The notes under the pieces are model-generated. The model saw nothing but the letters and a program-made list of their open reading frames with translations. It was not told where the DNA came from and did not search any database. A stretch of DNA of 64,000 nt from Chimaeribacter coloradensis (lineage in GTDB: Bacteria; Pseudomonadota; Gammaproteobacteria; Enterobacterales; Enterobacteriaceae), in contig NZ_PJZH01000001.1 in assembly GCF_002858715.1 (NCBI RefSeq), positions 62,001 to 126,000 on the forward strand, read 5' to 3'. A program made the position numbers and the translations under genes. Shown one piece after another: positions 1 to 8,703 of this stretch (position 1 is its first letter; each line of letters begins with the position of its first letter).

Positions 1-126
1 CATTATGGCAGAGAACGCCGGGCTGACCAATCGGCCCGGCCGTGCGGTGCTTCCCCGTTTTGCCGGGGCGGCAGAAAAAGCGGGCAGGGCGGCGGCCGGG
101 CAGCATGCCGAAAACGGACAATTTAC

Positions 127-142
127 TGTGATTCAGCTCACA
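127..142. promoter_or_regulatory. CRP binding site upstream of the class II aldolase gene
   Basis: TGTGA, six bases, TCACA: a perfect match to both CRP half-sites at the standard spacing, centred about 130 bases before the aldolase start codon. It implies cAMP-CRP activation of a carbon-source gene. I could not place a convincing -10 box at a fixed class I or class II distance. Confidence 0.8.
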
Positions 143-264
143 TCATGGCGGTGAAACCGTGGGTTTTCCACGGGGAAGGTGGCCCGGCTGCGCGTTCTGC
201 TTAGCATGGTGTTAACAGCCGCGCAGGCCGCGGCCCCCCGCCACACAGCATAGAGAGCAGAGCG

Positions 265-1104
265 ATGAGTCAATCTGATTGGTCAATTTCCCCGCCGTTA
301 CCGAAACTGGAATTCCACTGGGAAGAGGGCAAAGACCCGCAGACCCCGCAGGAGGTGAATCAGTTTTTCTACAGTGATGCGTTGCAGGTCATCAAGCAGC
401 GGATCGTCGCCATCGGCCAGCGGATGTGGCAGAAGGACTACGTCGACGGCAACGGCGGCAACATCTCGGTGCGGGTGGGTGACAACCTGGTGCTCTGCAC
501 GCCGACGCTGATCAGCAAAGGGTTTATGACACCGGATGATATGTGCCTGGTGGATATGCAGGGCCGCCAGAAGGCGGGGAAACGGCCATCGACCAGCGAG
601 ATCAAAACGCACCTCGGCATCATGAGCCGCGTGCCGGCGGCCAAATCCTGCGTGCACGCCCACCCGGTGCATGCCAACGCCTTTGTGATCACCGGCACCG
701 TGCCGCCGACCGGGATTATGCCGGAGCCGGACATTTTCTTCGGGGAAGTGGTGCAGGCGAAATACGCCACCCCCGGCACGCCGGAGAATGCCGAGAACGT
801 CGGCTCCGTCTCGCCGGACCACCAGTGTATTTTCATGGAGAACCACGGCGTGATTGTCTGGGGCAACCATGTGGAGGATGCCTACTGGAAGCTGGAGAAC
901 GTCGACTCCTACTGCCGCATCCTGCTGCTGGCCACGCAGCTCAATATCCCGATCCAGCAGGTCAACGCCGCGTCGATGAATGATTTCATCGCCCTGCGTA
1001 AAAAGCTGGGGATGCCGGATAACCGCGACCAGCGCAGCGCCGAGACGCTGTTTAACCTGCGGGAGTTTGCGGGGAGGGCGCTGAAGGCGCATCCAGAGGC
1101 GTGA
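265..1104 (+). CDS. Class II aldolase/adducin family protein
   Basis: A 279-residue zinc-dependent class II aldolase or epimerase fold, the family of FucA, AraD and RhaD. Visible signatures are the Gly/Asn-rich substrate loop (GNGGN, residues 62-66), the Ser-Glu pair with candidate catalytic Glu112, the zinc ligands His131 and His133 in HAHPVHAN, and His194 in ENHG. It is longer than FucA (about 215 residues) because of an N-terminal extension of about 35 residues, and it is not RhaD by sequence. These enzymes usually split or epimerise a sugar phosphate in the cytoplasm. The substrate here is not identifiable. A CRP site lies upstream, and a FucR-like regulator lies downstream beyond a repeat region, which suggests a deoxy-sugar role. 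The ATG follows a purine-rich AGAGAGCAGAG stretch. Confidence 0.85.
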   Translation: MSQSDWSISPPLPKLEFHWEEGKDPQTPQEVNQFFYSDALQVIKQRIVAIGQRMWQKDYVDGNGGNISVRVGDNLVLCTPTLISKGFMTPDDMCLVDMQGRQKAGKRPSTSEIKTHLGIMSRVPAAKSCVHAHPVHANAFVITGTVPPTGIMPEPDIFFGEVVQAKYATPGTPENAENVGSVSPDHQCIFMENHGVIVWGNHVEDAYWKLENVDSYCRILLLATQLNIPIQQVNAASMNDFIALRKKLGMPDNRDQRSAETLFNLREFAGRALKAHPEA

Positions 1105-1113
1105 GTAATCTGT

Positions 1114-1137
1114 GGGCGGCAGATAAGCCGCCCTTTT
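1114..1137 (+). terminator. Rho-independent terminator of the aldolase gene
   Basis: A 7-bp GC stem (GGGCGGC/GCCGCCC) with a 6-base loop, followed by TTTT, begins 10 bases after the aldolase stop codon. Confidence 0.8.
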
Positions 1138-1169
1138 AAAGCGGATACGCTACCGATATCATGGGGTAG

Positions 1170-1905
1170 GTGGCATGTTTCGGTTGCTCATGTGTCGTTG
1201 TCTACCTGAGCCACCAAGCCTCAACCGAGCAGGGCGCGCCAGTGCGCTCGCCCTGCACCCGCGCACTTTCGGTGATCCGGCTGAATCATTGCACGCTCTC
1301 GCGTGTCCCCTCATTTCGCCTCCGGGCTTTCCGCGCCGTCGCAGACACGCTCCCGGCGTGGCTGCGACTCTCACGGGCATCCCTGCCCGTTCGCCCGGCC
1401 CTACGGCTCCATTCGGCAATGATTTTTACGCCCCCACCACCTCTGCAAACCAGCAAGTATGTGAGGAAATAGTAGGGGGAGGTTTTTAAGCGTGATGTGT
1501 GCTTTTTCCGCTCTGCATTTTCATGTGGCAGCGATTTTCGTGCCTGCTTTAAAACCTAAAAAGACCTTATCGACTCTTTCCTTACATAGCCAAGGATTTG
1601 CAGAAGTGGTGGGGGCATTAAATTATTGCCGACGAGGACGCAGGGCCGGGCGAGCACACAGGGATGTGTGCGAGAGGGACAGCCACGCTGGGAGCGTGTC
1701 TGTACCGGCCCGAAAAGCCCGGAGGACGCTGGAGGGGAGCCGCGGGAGCGGCCAATAATTCTGCCGGATCACCCAAGGCGCGGGGATGCAAGGGGTGGGC
1801 GCCTACGCGCCCCTTGCGCGGTGGCGGCAGCGGAGCCGCAGAAAGACACCGGGCGTTTGCCAACGCAACCGCCGCCGATCTAAGAAAACGCCCCCACATG
1901 CCCAT
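1170..1905. repeat. Large diverged inverted repeat, arms about 1230-1475 and 1585-1830
   Basis: The left arm and the reverse complement of the right arm align over about 240 bases with no gap for the first 59 codons. Shared blocks include GGTGATCCGG, CCTCCGGGCTTT, CAGACACGCTCCC and TCGCCCGGCCCT. About 110 bases separate the arms. Both arms stay open in the same relative frame. In my hand comparison, however, substitutions fall about as often at first as at third codon positions, which argues against protein-level selection. From memory, similar translated strings occur as short hypothetical or Icd/Ash-like proteins in many enterobacteria, so it may be a dispersed repeat. This stretch fills the gap between the aldolase and the DeoR regulator. 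Confidence 0.7.
1618..1905 (-). CDS. Doubtful 95-residue ORF in the right repeat arm
   Basis: This open frame reads leftward from an ATG with a strong-looking Shine-Dalgarno (AGGGGGG, about five bases upstream). The predicted protein is rich in Ala, Pro and Arg, with no domain I recognise. The same frame is open in the inverted left arm (1175-1489 on the plus strand), where about 34 of 59 aligned residues match by hand count. The pattern of base changes does not favour coding. I record it because of the ribosome site and the conserved frame; translation of a non-coding repeat is equally possible. Confidence 0.2.
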   Translation of the reverse strand: MGMWGRFLRSAAVALANARCLSAAPLPPPRKGRVGAHPLHPRALGDPAELLAAPAAPLQRPPGFSGRYRHAPSVAVPLAHIPVCSPGPASSSAII

Positions 1906-2038
1906 GTGATCCCCCCTGAAAAATTTAAAAACAAAAAACCGTGATACCCTTTGCAATAAATAGCGGCCGATCCCAAAAGTGTCACGCCCCGCACGGTATG
2001 CTGGCACCGTTGATGGGCAGAGGGAGCGTAACCGCAGT

Positions 2039-2770
2039 ATGAAAAACAGCCGCCATGAAGCGTTACTGAAGCTTATTGCTGAACAGGATGTGATGAGCGT
2101 TAACCAGTTGTCCCAGCAGCTGAATGTCTGCCGGGAGACCATCCGCCGTGACCTGAGCGAACTTCAGGAGCAGGGGCTGATCCTGCGGCGGCACGGCAAG
2201 GCGAAACGGATTATCCAGCAGGATGATATCGGCGAGCCTTTTACCCACCGCGCCAAAAGCCATTTCAGTGATAAGGATGACATCACCCGCCAGGCACTGG
2301 CCTATATCGAACCGGGCATGTTGCTGGCGCTGGATGCCAGCTCTACCTGCTGGTATCTGGCGCGCAAATTGCCGGACCTGCCGCTGACGGTGCTGACCAA
2401 CAGCGCCCGCATCGTGCGTGAGCTGGAGCGCCGCCAGCATATCCGCGTCATCTCAACCGGCGGCGAGCTGCTGCGCAAAGAGGAGGTCTACCGTAACCCG
2501 GCCTTCTTCTCGCTGATCAAACATTATGATATCGATCTCTTTATGTTTTCCTGCGAAGGGCTGGACAAACAGGGCCTGCTCTGGGACTCCAACGACCATA
2601 ATGCGGAGTACAAAGCGATTCTGGTGAAGCGCTCCGCTCAGTCCCTGCTGCTGATGGACAAAAGCAAACTGTGGCGGCAGGGCGTGGCGCGCATCTGCCT
2701 GTTACAGGAGGTGGACATCATCATCAGCAACCGTGAGCTGAACCTGCCGCAGGCGGTGAGCTGCGCCTGA
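2039..2770 (+). CDS. DeoR/GlpR-family regulator, FucR-like
   Basis: 243 residues, the same length as E. coli FucR and strongly similar along its whole length. Shared strings include ETIRRDLSELQ in the N-terminal winged helix (about residues 18-45), LDASSTCWYLAR in the sugar-phosphate sensor domain, FSCEG, LWDSN and AQSLLL.DKSK. FucR is the activator of the L-fucose operons, with fuculose-1-phosphate as inducer. No fucPIKU genes lie in the window, so the target may be the upstream aldolase or genes left of the window. A 20-codon longer frame exists, but the ATG at 2039 matches the family start and has GGGAG upstream. It is named FucR-like and not fucR because the operon context is missing. Confidence 0.85.
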   Translation: MKNSRHEALLKLIAEQDVMSVNQLSQQLNVCRETIRRDLSELQEQGLILRRHGKAKRIIQQDDIGEPFTHRAKSHFSDKDDITRQALAYIEPGMLLALDASSTCWYLARKLPDLPLTVLTNSARIVRELERRQHIRVISTGGELLRKEEVYRNPAFFSLIKHYDIDLFMFSCEGLDKQGLLWDSNDHNAEYKAILVKRSAQSLLLMDKSKLWRQGVARICLLQEVDIIISNRELNLPQAVSCA

Positions 2771-2813
2771 CCCGGCCCCCTGACACTGTGGCCGGCGTAA
2801 TGCATTTCCTGAA

Positions 2814-2839
2814 GTGATTATTTATTCTGGTTTAATCAC
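2814..2839. promoter_or_regulatory. Spaced inverted repeat GTGATT...AATCAC after the FucR-like gene
   Basis: Six-base arms GTGATT and AATCAC are separated by 14 AT-rich bases, about 125 bases upstream of the gsi -35 box. It may be an operator, but the spacing fits neither CRP nor FNR. The rest of 2771-2963 holds no gene and no clear terminator. Confidence 0.25.
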
Positions 2840-2963
2840 ACAGCGGTGGGAGGGTAAACCGGTCACCCCCGGCCGCCGCTGTTCCTGCCCCTGTTAGCCC
2901 ACTGCTTTATATTACTTTGAATATACTCAGTAAATTACCGTCTAAGCCGGGCGCAGTTTCCGC

Positions 2964-2992
2964 TTTACTTACAGGCGGCGGCTAAATATAGT
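2964..2992 (+). promoter_or_regulatory. Sigma-70 promoter of the gsi operon
   Basis: TTTACT (-35, 4 of 6) and TATAGT (-10, 5 of 6) are separated by exactly 17 bases. The predicted start near 2999 would give a leader of about 150 bases before the iaaA stump and about 275 bases before gsiA. Confidence 0.6.
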
Positions 2993-3000
2993 CAAAAAAA

Positions 3001-3117
3001 AGCGCGTCCGGCCATTCAGTGCCACACTAAAAAACGGTGGTTTATTCATCCGGTCATTGGTTTGCCGGGAAACCACCACAGCGTGACGCCACAACGCGCC
3101 GGGACGCGCGCGTTTTT
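3001..3117 (+). promoter_or_regulatory. Candidate transcription attenuator in the gsi leader
   Basis: A terminator-like hairpin has stem 3093-3099 with 3108-3114, running into five Ts (3113-3117). An upstream 8-mer (3002-3009, GCGCGTCC) is exactly complementary to 3102-3109, inside the loop and 3' arm, so the two structures exclude each other. Between them, 3070-3077 (AAACCACC) can pair with 3036-3043 (8 bp), or its first six bases with 3058-3063. The pairings are visible in the sequence; a regulatory role is inference. Confidence 0.4.
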
Positions 3118-3150
3118 ACGGACAGTTGACCAGACAGGGTGCAGTGCCTC

Positions 3151-3276
3151 ATGAGTAAATCAATGATAACCGTTCACGGCGGTGCGCAAGCAGCGTCCGG
3201 CCTTGCCGTGGCCGTTACCGCCTTTCGCGCGCGCGGGTGGGCTGCGCTGTGCCGCCATGCCGGGCGGGCGCGGTGA
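3151..3276 (+). pseudogene. iaaA remnant, 41-codon ORF overlapping the gsiA start
   Basis: The first 16 residues, including the HGGA motif, match the N-terminus of isoaspartyl peptidase/beta-aspartyl-peptidase IaaA without gaps. IaaA is the gene directly upstream of gsiA in E. coli. After residue 17 the similarity ends and the frame stops at 3274-3276, so the catalytic threonine and nearly all of the enzyme are absent. The TGA overlaps a GTG at 3273 in the gsiA frame (GTGA), the arrangement used for translational coupling. It is best read as a decayed gene whose 5' end may now act as a leader peptide for gsiA. Confidence 0.6.
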
Positions 3277-5177
3277 GCGGGGGCGCAAAGGTGCGGGCGC
3301 TCTCCCCGCCGGTATTGCCTGCGGCGGCAACCGGCCTGCTGCCGGACGATCAGGTGCTGGCGGTCAGCGGCCTCAGCGTCGGGTTCACCTCAGAAAAGCA
3401 GCACATCCAGGCGGTGAAGCAGCTCAGCTTTGAGGTGCGGCGCGGCGAAACCCTGGCGATTGTCGGCGAGTCCGGCTCCGGCAAATCGGTGACCTCCCTG
3501 GCGCTGATGCGGCTGGTGGAGCAGGGCGGCGGCGTGATCGAACAGGGGCAGATGCTGTTCCGGCGGCGGCGCGGCGCGGTGCTCGATCTGGCGACCGCCC
3601 GGCAATCCACCCTGCGTACCCTGCGCGGCGCGGATATGGCGATGATCTTCCAAGAGCCGATGACCTCCCTGAACCCGGTGTTCCCGGTCGGCGAGCAGAT
3701 CGCTGAGTCAATCCGCCTGCATCAGGGCATGGACCACCGCAGCGCCCGGCAGGAAGCCTTAAGGATGCTCGATCTGGTGCGCATCCCTGAGGCGCGCAAC
3801 ATCCTCGACCGCTACCCGCACCAGCTCTCCGGCGGGATGCGCCAGCGGGTGATGATCGCGATGGCGCTCTCCTGCAAACCGGCGCTGCTGATCGCCGACG
3901 AACCCACCACCGCGCTGGATGTCACCATCCAGGCGCAGATCCTGCAACTGATCCGTGTGCTGCAACAGGAGATGCACATGGGGGTGATTTTCATCACCCA
4001 TGATATGGGCGTGGTGGCAGAAGTGGCCGACCGGGTGCTGGTGATGTACCGCGGCGAGAGCGTGGAGGTCGGCGGCGTGAAAGAGGTGTTTGCCGCGCCC
4101 CAACACCCTTATACCCGCGCCCTGCTGGCGGCGGTGCCGAAGCTGGGCGCCATGCGCGGAAAAACCTTCCCGGCGCGTTTTGACCTGGTGCATGCCGGGG
4201 AACCGGGCGAACCGCCGCCGCAGGACACCATCCCGCCCGGCGCGGCCCCGATCCTCGAGGTGCGCGATCTGGTGACGCGCTTTGACATCCGCAGCGGGTT
4301 GTTCAACCGCGTGACCCGCCAGGTGCACGCGGTGGAGAAGGTCAGTTTCGATCTCTACCCCGGCGAGACGCTGGCGCTGGTGGGGGAGTCCGGCTGCGGC
4401 AAATCCACTACCGGGCGGTCGCTGCTGCGGCTGGTGGAGAGCCAGGGCGGCAGCCTGACCTTTAACGGCCAACCGATTACCCACCTGTCGGGCGCGGCGC
4501 TGCAACACCTGCGGCGCGACATCCAGTTCATCTTCCAGGACCCGTACGCCTCCCTCGACCCGCGCCTCACCGTCGGCTACTCCATTATGGAGCCGCTGCT
4601 GGTGCATGGCGTGGCGCGCGGCAAAGCGGCGCAGGCGCGCGTCGCCTGGCTGCTGGAGCGGGTCGGGCTGCAACCGGAACACGCCGCCCGCTACCCGCAC
4701 GAATTTTCCGGCGGCCAGCGCCAGCGCATCTGCATTGCGCGCGCGCTGGCGCTGAACCCGAAAGTGGTGATCGCCGACGAGTCCGTCTCGGCGCTCGACG
4801 TCTCCATCCAGGCGCAGATTGTGAACCTGCTGATGGACCTCCAGCGCGAATTCGGCATCGCCTTTCTGTTTATTTCCCACGATATGGCGGTTGTTGAACG
4901 CATCAGTCACCGGGTGGCGGTGATGTTCCTCGGCCAGATTGTGGAGATCGGCCCGCGCCGCGCCGTGTTTGAAAATCCGCAACACCCCTATACGCGCAAA
5001 CTGATGGCTGCCGTACCCGTGGCCGATCCGGCGCACCGCCGGCCGGAGCAGGCCCTTTTGGTGGATGAGATCCCAAGCCCGATCCGGGCAGTAGGTGACG
5101 AACCCCTGGTTGCGCCGCTGGTGCAGGTAGGGGAGGGGCACTTTGTGGCTCGACATCCGATTGCAGGTGCTTACTGA
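3273..5177 (+). CDS. gsiA: Glutathione import ATP-binding protein GsiA
   Basis: A double-length ABC ATPase of about 634 residues (E. coli GsiA 623) that powers uptake of glutathione and small peptides through GsiCD. Two complete nucleotide-binding domains are visible: Walker A GESGSGKS near residue 65 and GESGCGKS near 370, with signatures LSGGMRQR and FSGGQRQR and Walker [10 protein letters not shown] and VVIADESVS. Each domain ends in the HPYTR oligopeptide-transporter motif. The start is uncertain. The similarity begins at [11 protein letters not shown] 3273 overlaps the stop of the iaaA stump, GTG 3237 is further upstream, and TTG 3315 would give a length closer to E. coli. It is first of four genes transcribed together. 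Confidence 0.93.
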   Translation: MSGGAKVRALSPPVLPAAATGLLPDDQVLAVSGLSVGFTSEKQHIQAVKQLSFEVRRGETLAIVGESGSGKSVTSLALMRLVEQGGGVIEQGQMLFRRRRGAVLDLATARQSTLRTLRGADMAMIFQEPMTSLNPVFPVGEQIAESIRLHQGMDHRSARQEALRMLDLVRIPEARNILDRYPHQLSGGMRQRVMIAMALSCKPALLIADEPTTALDVTIQAQILQLIRVLQQEMHMGVIFITHDMGVVAEVADRVLVMYRGESVEVGGVKEVFAAPQHPYTRALLAAVPKLGAMRGKTFPARFDLVHAGEPGEPPPQDTIPPGAAPILEVRDLVTRFDIRSGLFNRVTRQVHAVEKVSFDLYPGETLALVGESGCGKSTTGRSLLRLVESQGGSLTFNGQPITHLSGAALQHLRRDIQFIFQDPYASLDPRLTVGYSIMEPLLVHGVARGKAAQARVAWLLERVGLQPEHAARYPHEFSGGQRQRICIARALALNPKVVIADESVSALDVSIQAQIVNLLMDLQREFGIAFLFISHDMAVVERISHRVAVMFLGQIVEIGPRRAVFENPQHPYTRKLMAAVPVADPAHRRPEQALLVDEIPSPIRAVGDEPLVAPLVQVGEGHFVARHPIAGAY

Positions 5178-5203
5178 CAGGGAATAACCCCAGGAGAAAA
5201 GAG

Positions 5204-6745
5204 ATGACTCAGCAGAAGACGTCCCGCCGTGTGCGGGTAGCCGGTGCCGTACTGGCCGTGCTGGCTGCCGCGCCCGCCTGGGCCGCGAAAGAGGCCACCA
5301 TTGCCGTAGGCTCCAATTTCACCTCGCTCGACCCGTATGACGCCAATGACTCGCTGTCGCAGGCGGTGGCGAAATCCTTCTATCAGGGGCTGTTCGGCTT
5401 TGATAAGGATATGAAACTGGTCAACGTGCTGGCCGACAGCTACCAGGTCAGCAATGACGGCCTGACCTATACCCTGAAGCTGCACCCGGGGGTGAAGTTC
5501 CAGGACGGCACAGACTTTAACGCGCAGGCGGTGAAGGTTAACCTCGACCGCGCCAGCAACCCGGAGAGCCACCTCAAGCGCTATAACCTGTTCAAGATGA
5601 TCGCCTCCACCGAGGTGGTGGACCCGGCGACGGTGAAGATCACCCTGAAAGCGCCGTTCTCCGCCTTCATCAACAACCTGGCGCACCCGTCGGCGGTGAT
5701 GATCTCCCCGGCGGCGCTGGCGAAATATGGCAAGGAGATCGGCTTCCACCCGGTCGGCACCGGGCCGTACCAGTTTGTTGCCTGGAACCAGACCGACTAC
5801 GTCAAAGTGAAGAAATTTGACGGCTACTGGAAGCCGGGCCTGCCGAAGCTCGACAGCATCACCTGGCGGCCGGTGGTGGACAACAACACCCGCGCGGCGA
5901 TGCTCCAGACCGGTGAGGCCGATTTCGCCTACCCGATCCCTTACGAGCAGGCGGCGATCCTGAAGAAAAATGCCAAACTCGACCTGGTCACCACGCCGTC
6001 GATTCTGCAGCGCTACATCAGCTTCAACGTCACGCAGAAGCCGTTCGACAACCTGAAAGTGCGCCAGGCGATCAACTACGCCATCAATAAAGAGGCGCTG
6101 ATCAAGGTCGCCTTCTCCGGCTATGCCGTCCCGGCTGAAGGGCCGGTGCCGCCGGGCATCGACTACGCCGCGCAGTATAAGCCGTGGCCCTACGACCCGG
6201 CCAAAGCGCGCGAGCTGCTGAAAGAGGCGGGCTACCCGAACGGCTTTACCACCACGCTCTGGTCTTCCCATAACCACAGCACCGCGCAGAAGGTGTTGCA
6301 GTTCACCCAGCAGCAGCTGGCGCAGGTCGGCATCAAGGTCACGGTGACGGCGATGGATGCCGGCCAGCGTGCCGCGCAGGTGGAGGCGGTGGGCCAGAAA
6401 GAGGCCGGGGTGCGGATGTTCTACACCGGCTGGTCCGCCTCGACCGGTGAGGCAGACTGGGCGCTGACGCCGCTGTTTGCCAGCCAGTCCGCGCCGCCGA
6501 AACAGTTCAATACCGCCTTCTACAGCAACCCGAAAGTGGATAAAGACCTGAGCGATGCGCTGGCCACCACCGATCGCGCCGAAAAAGCGCGGCTCTACAA
6601 AGATGCGCAGGATACGATCTGGGCCGATGCGCCGTGGGCCTTCCTGGCCACGGAACGGCTGGTCTCCGCGCATAACAAACGCCTGACAGGGTTCTATATG
6701 ATGCCGGATACCCTGTTCAGCTTTGATGACGCCGACATCCAATAA
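5204..6745 (+). CDS. gsiB: Glutathione-binding periplasmic protein GsiB
   Basis: A 513-residue extracytoplasmic solute-binding protein, family 5 (E. coli GsiB 512). It captures glutathione in the periplasm and delivers it to GsiCD. A Sec signal peptide is visible: charged KTSRRVR, a hydrophobic Ala/Val/Leu core, and AWA-AKE as the probable cleavage site after residue 27. The family motif near [21 protein letters not shown] and the domain-closing [15 protein letters not shown] follow. AGGAGA lies upstream of the ATG. The gene begins 26 bases after gsiA in the same operon. Confidence 0.93.
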   Translation: MTQQKTSRRVRVAGAVLAVLAAAPAWAAKEATIAVGSNFTSLDPYDANDSLSQAVAKSFYQGLFGFDKDMKLVNVLADSYQVSNDGLTYTLKLHPGVKFQDGTDFNAQAVKVNLDRASNPESHLKRYNLFKMIASTEVVDPATVKITLKAPFSAFINNLAHPSAVMISPAALAKYGKEIGFHPVGTGPYQFVAWNQTDYVKVKKFDGYWKPGLPKLDSITWRPVVDNNTRAAMLQTGEADFAYPIPYEQAAILKKNAKLDLVTTPSILQRYISFNVTQKPFDNLKVRQAINYAINKEALIKVAFSGYAVPAEGPVPPGIDYAAQYKPWPYDPAKARELLKEAGYPNGFTTTLWSSHNHSTAQKVLQFTQQQLAQVGIKVTVTAMDAGQRAAQVEAVGQKEAGVRMFYTGWSASTGEADWALTPLFASQSAPPKQFNTAFYSNPKVDKDLSDALATTDRAEKARLYKDAQDTIWADAPWAFLATERLVSAHNKRLTGFYMMPDTLFSFDDADIQ

Positions 6746-6808
6746 GGCGGCGGCGGGCAGCCACCACGGGTGCCCGCCGGCTACCGGCAGCCAGGGGCTT
6801 TTGGACCG

Positions 6809-7729
6809 ATGCTGAACTATTTTCTGAAACGTGTTTTAGGGTTGATCCCGACACTGCTGATTGTGGCGGTGCTGGTGTTTTTGTTTGTCCACCTGTTGCC
6901 GGGTGACCCGGCGCGGCTGGCCGCCGGGCAGGACGCGGATGAGAGCGTGGTGGCGCTGGTGCGCCAGGACCTCGGTCTCGACAAACCGCTGCCGGTGCAG
7001 TTTTTCCACTTCTTTACCAACGTGGTGCAGGGCAATTTCGGCACCTCGATCGTCTCCAAACGGCCGGTGGCAGAAGAGATCGCCCAGCGCTTTATGCCGA
7101 CGCTGTGGCTGACCCTCGCCAGCATGGCCTGGGCGGTGCTGTTCGGCATGGTGATAGGCGTAGTCTCCGCCGTGTGGCGCAACCGCTGGCCGGACCGCCT
7201 CGGCATGACGCTGGCGGTCTCCGGCATCTCGTTCCCGGCCTTTGCGCTGGGGATGCTGCTGATGCAGGTCTTCTCCGTGAACCTCGGCTGGCTGCCCACC
7301 GTGGGGGCGGACAGCTGGCAGCACTATATTCTGCCCTCGATCACCCTGGGCGCGGCGGTGGCCGCGGTGATGGCGCGCTTTACCCGCGCCTCCTTTGTGG
7401 AGGTGATGCAGGAGGACTACATGCGCACCGCGCGCGCCAAAGGGGTGCGCGAAAGCCTGGTGGTGGTCAAGCATGGCCTGCGCAATGCGATGATCCCGGT
7501 GGTGACCATGATGGGCCTGCAGTTTGGTTTCCTGCTCGGCGGCTCGATTGTGGTGGAGAAAGTCTTCAACTGGCCGGGGCTGGGGCGGCTGCTGGTGGAT
7601 TCGGTGGAGATGCGCGACTACCCGGTGATCCAGGCCGAGGTGCTGCTGTTCTCCCTGGAGTTCATCCTGATTAACCTGGTGGTAGACATCCTCTACGCCG
7701 CCATTAACCCTTCCATCCGCTATAAGTGA
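6809..7729 (+). CDS. gsiC: Glutathione transport permease GsiC
   Basis: 306 residues, the same length as E. coli GsiC; one of the two inner-membrane permeases of the glutathione importer. It has six predicted membrane segments, starting with the hydrophobic helix after [11 protein letters not shown]. The cytoplasmic EAA loop that docks with GsiA is visible as ARAKGV....VVKHGLRNA, followed by the C-terminal [11 protein letters not shown]. The frame stays open 13 codons further upstream, but the ATG at 6809 matches the conserved N-terminus, with AGGGG upstream. It lies 63 bases after gsiB and 6 bases before gsiD. Confidence 0.93.
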   Translation: MLNYFLKRVLGLIPTLLIVAVLVFLFVHLLPGDPARLAAGQDADESVVALVRQDLGLDKPLPVQFFHFFTNVVQGNFGTSIVSKRPVAEEIAQRFMPTLWLTLASMAWAVLFGMVIGVVSAVWRNRWPDRLGMTLAVSGISFPAFALGMLLMQVFSVNLGWLPTVGADSWQHYILPSITLGAAVAAVMARFTRASFVEVMQEDYMRTARAKGVRESLVVVKHGLRNAMIPVVTMMGLQFGFLLGGSIVVEKVFNWPGLGRLLVDSVEMRDYPVIQAEVLLFSLEFILINLVVDILYAAINPSIRYK

Positions 7730-7735
7730 GGCCGC

Positions 7736-8650
7736 ATGAAATTCTGGAGACGTGACGCCACGCTGGCGGGGATGCCGGTAATCCGGGTGGCGGGGCTGGG
7801 CGCGACGCGCACGCCGTGGCGCGCCTTCCGGCAACGTTTCACCCGCCAGCCGGTGGCGCTGGTGGCGGGGCTGTTTGTGCTGCTGCTGATCGCCGTGGCG
7901 CTGCTGGCCCCCTGGCTGGTGCCCTATGATGCCGAAAACTACTTCGACTATGACCGGCTGAATGAAGGGCCGTCCGCGGTGCACTGGCTGGGGGTGGACT
8001 CCCTCGGGCGGGACATTTTCAGCCGCATTCTGATGGGCACCCGCATTTCACTGGCGGCCGGGGTCGGCTCTGTGGCGCTCGGCGCGGCGGTCGGCACCTT
8101 TTTCGGCCTGCTGGCCGGCTATTACGAAGGCTGGTGGGACCGCATCACCATGCGCATCTGCGATGTGCTGTTTGCTTTCCCCGGCATCCTGCTGGCGATC
8201 GGGGTGGTGGCGATCATGGGCAGCGGCATGGCCAACGTGATTGTGGCGGTGGCGATCTTCAGCATCCCGGCGTTTGCCCGCCTGGTGCGCGGCAACACGC
8301 TGGTGCTGAAGCACCAGACGTTTATTGAGTCCGCGCGCAGCATCGGCGCGCCGGACCGCACCATCCTGCTGCGCCATGTGCTGCCGGGGACGCTTTCGTC
8401 AATTGTGGTCTACTTCACCATGCGCATCGGCACCTCCATCATCACCGCCGCCAGCCTCTCGTTCCTCGGGCTGGGCGCACAGCCGCCGACGCCGGAGTGG
8501 GGCGCGATGCTCAACGAAGCGCGCGCCGATATGGTGATGGCCCCGCACGTGGCGATCTTCCCCAGCCTGGCGATTTTCCTCACGGTGCTGGCGTTTAACC
8601 TGCTGGGCGACGGCCTGCGGGATGCCCTCGACCCGAAACTGAAATCGTAA
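7736..8650 (+). CDS. gsiD: Glutathione transport permease GsiD
   Basis: 304 residues (E. coli GsiD 303), partner permease of GsiC in the inner membrane. It has the OppC-type N-terminal domain, a first membrane helix near residues 40-62, a periplasmic loop containing the conserved [12 protein letters not shown] motif, and the EAA loop [19 protein letters not shown]. The last gene of the operon, it starts 6 bases after gsiC and is followed 14 bases later by a strong terminator. Confidence 0.93.
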   Translation: MKFWRRDATLAGMPVIRVAGLGATRTPWRAFRQRFTRQPVALVAGLFVLLLIAVALLAPWLVPYDAENYFDYDRLNEGPSAVHWLGVDSLGRDIFSRILMGTRISLAAGVGSVALGAAVGTFFGLLAGYYEGWWDRITMRICDVLFAFPGILLAIGVVAIMGSGMANVIVAVAIFSIPAFARLVRGNTLVLKHQTFIESARSIGAPDRTILLRHVLPGTLSSIVVYFTMRIGTSIITAASLSFLGLGAQPPTPEWGAMLNEARADMVMAPHVAIFPSLAIFLTVLAFNLLGDGLRDALDPKLKS

Positions 8651-8663
8651 CGCCACATCGCAT

Positions 8664-8703
8664 GCGCCGCGCAGCCGTAATACCCGGCTCCGCGGCGTTT
8701 TTC
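8664..8703 (+). terminator. Rho-independent terminator of gsiABCD
   Basis: CGCCGCG (8665-8671) pairs with CGCGGCG (8691-8697), with an inner AGCCG/CGGCT stem (8673-8677/8685-8689), followed by TTTTT. Confidence 0.85.

Noticed and set aside
5-180. Rightward small frame beginning MAEN near the left edge
   Set aside because: No ribosome site, no family similarity, and it runs through the CRP site of the aldolase gene.
1492-1758. Rightward frame across the centre of the inverted repeat
   Set aside because: No ribosome site and its frame is not conserved between arms.
3759-5156. Long leftward open frame antisense to gsiA
   Set aside because: It mirrors the third-position GC of gsiA and has a low-complexity His/Arg/Gln-rich translation; the plus-strand frame is a clear GsiA.
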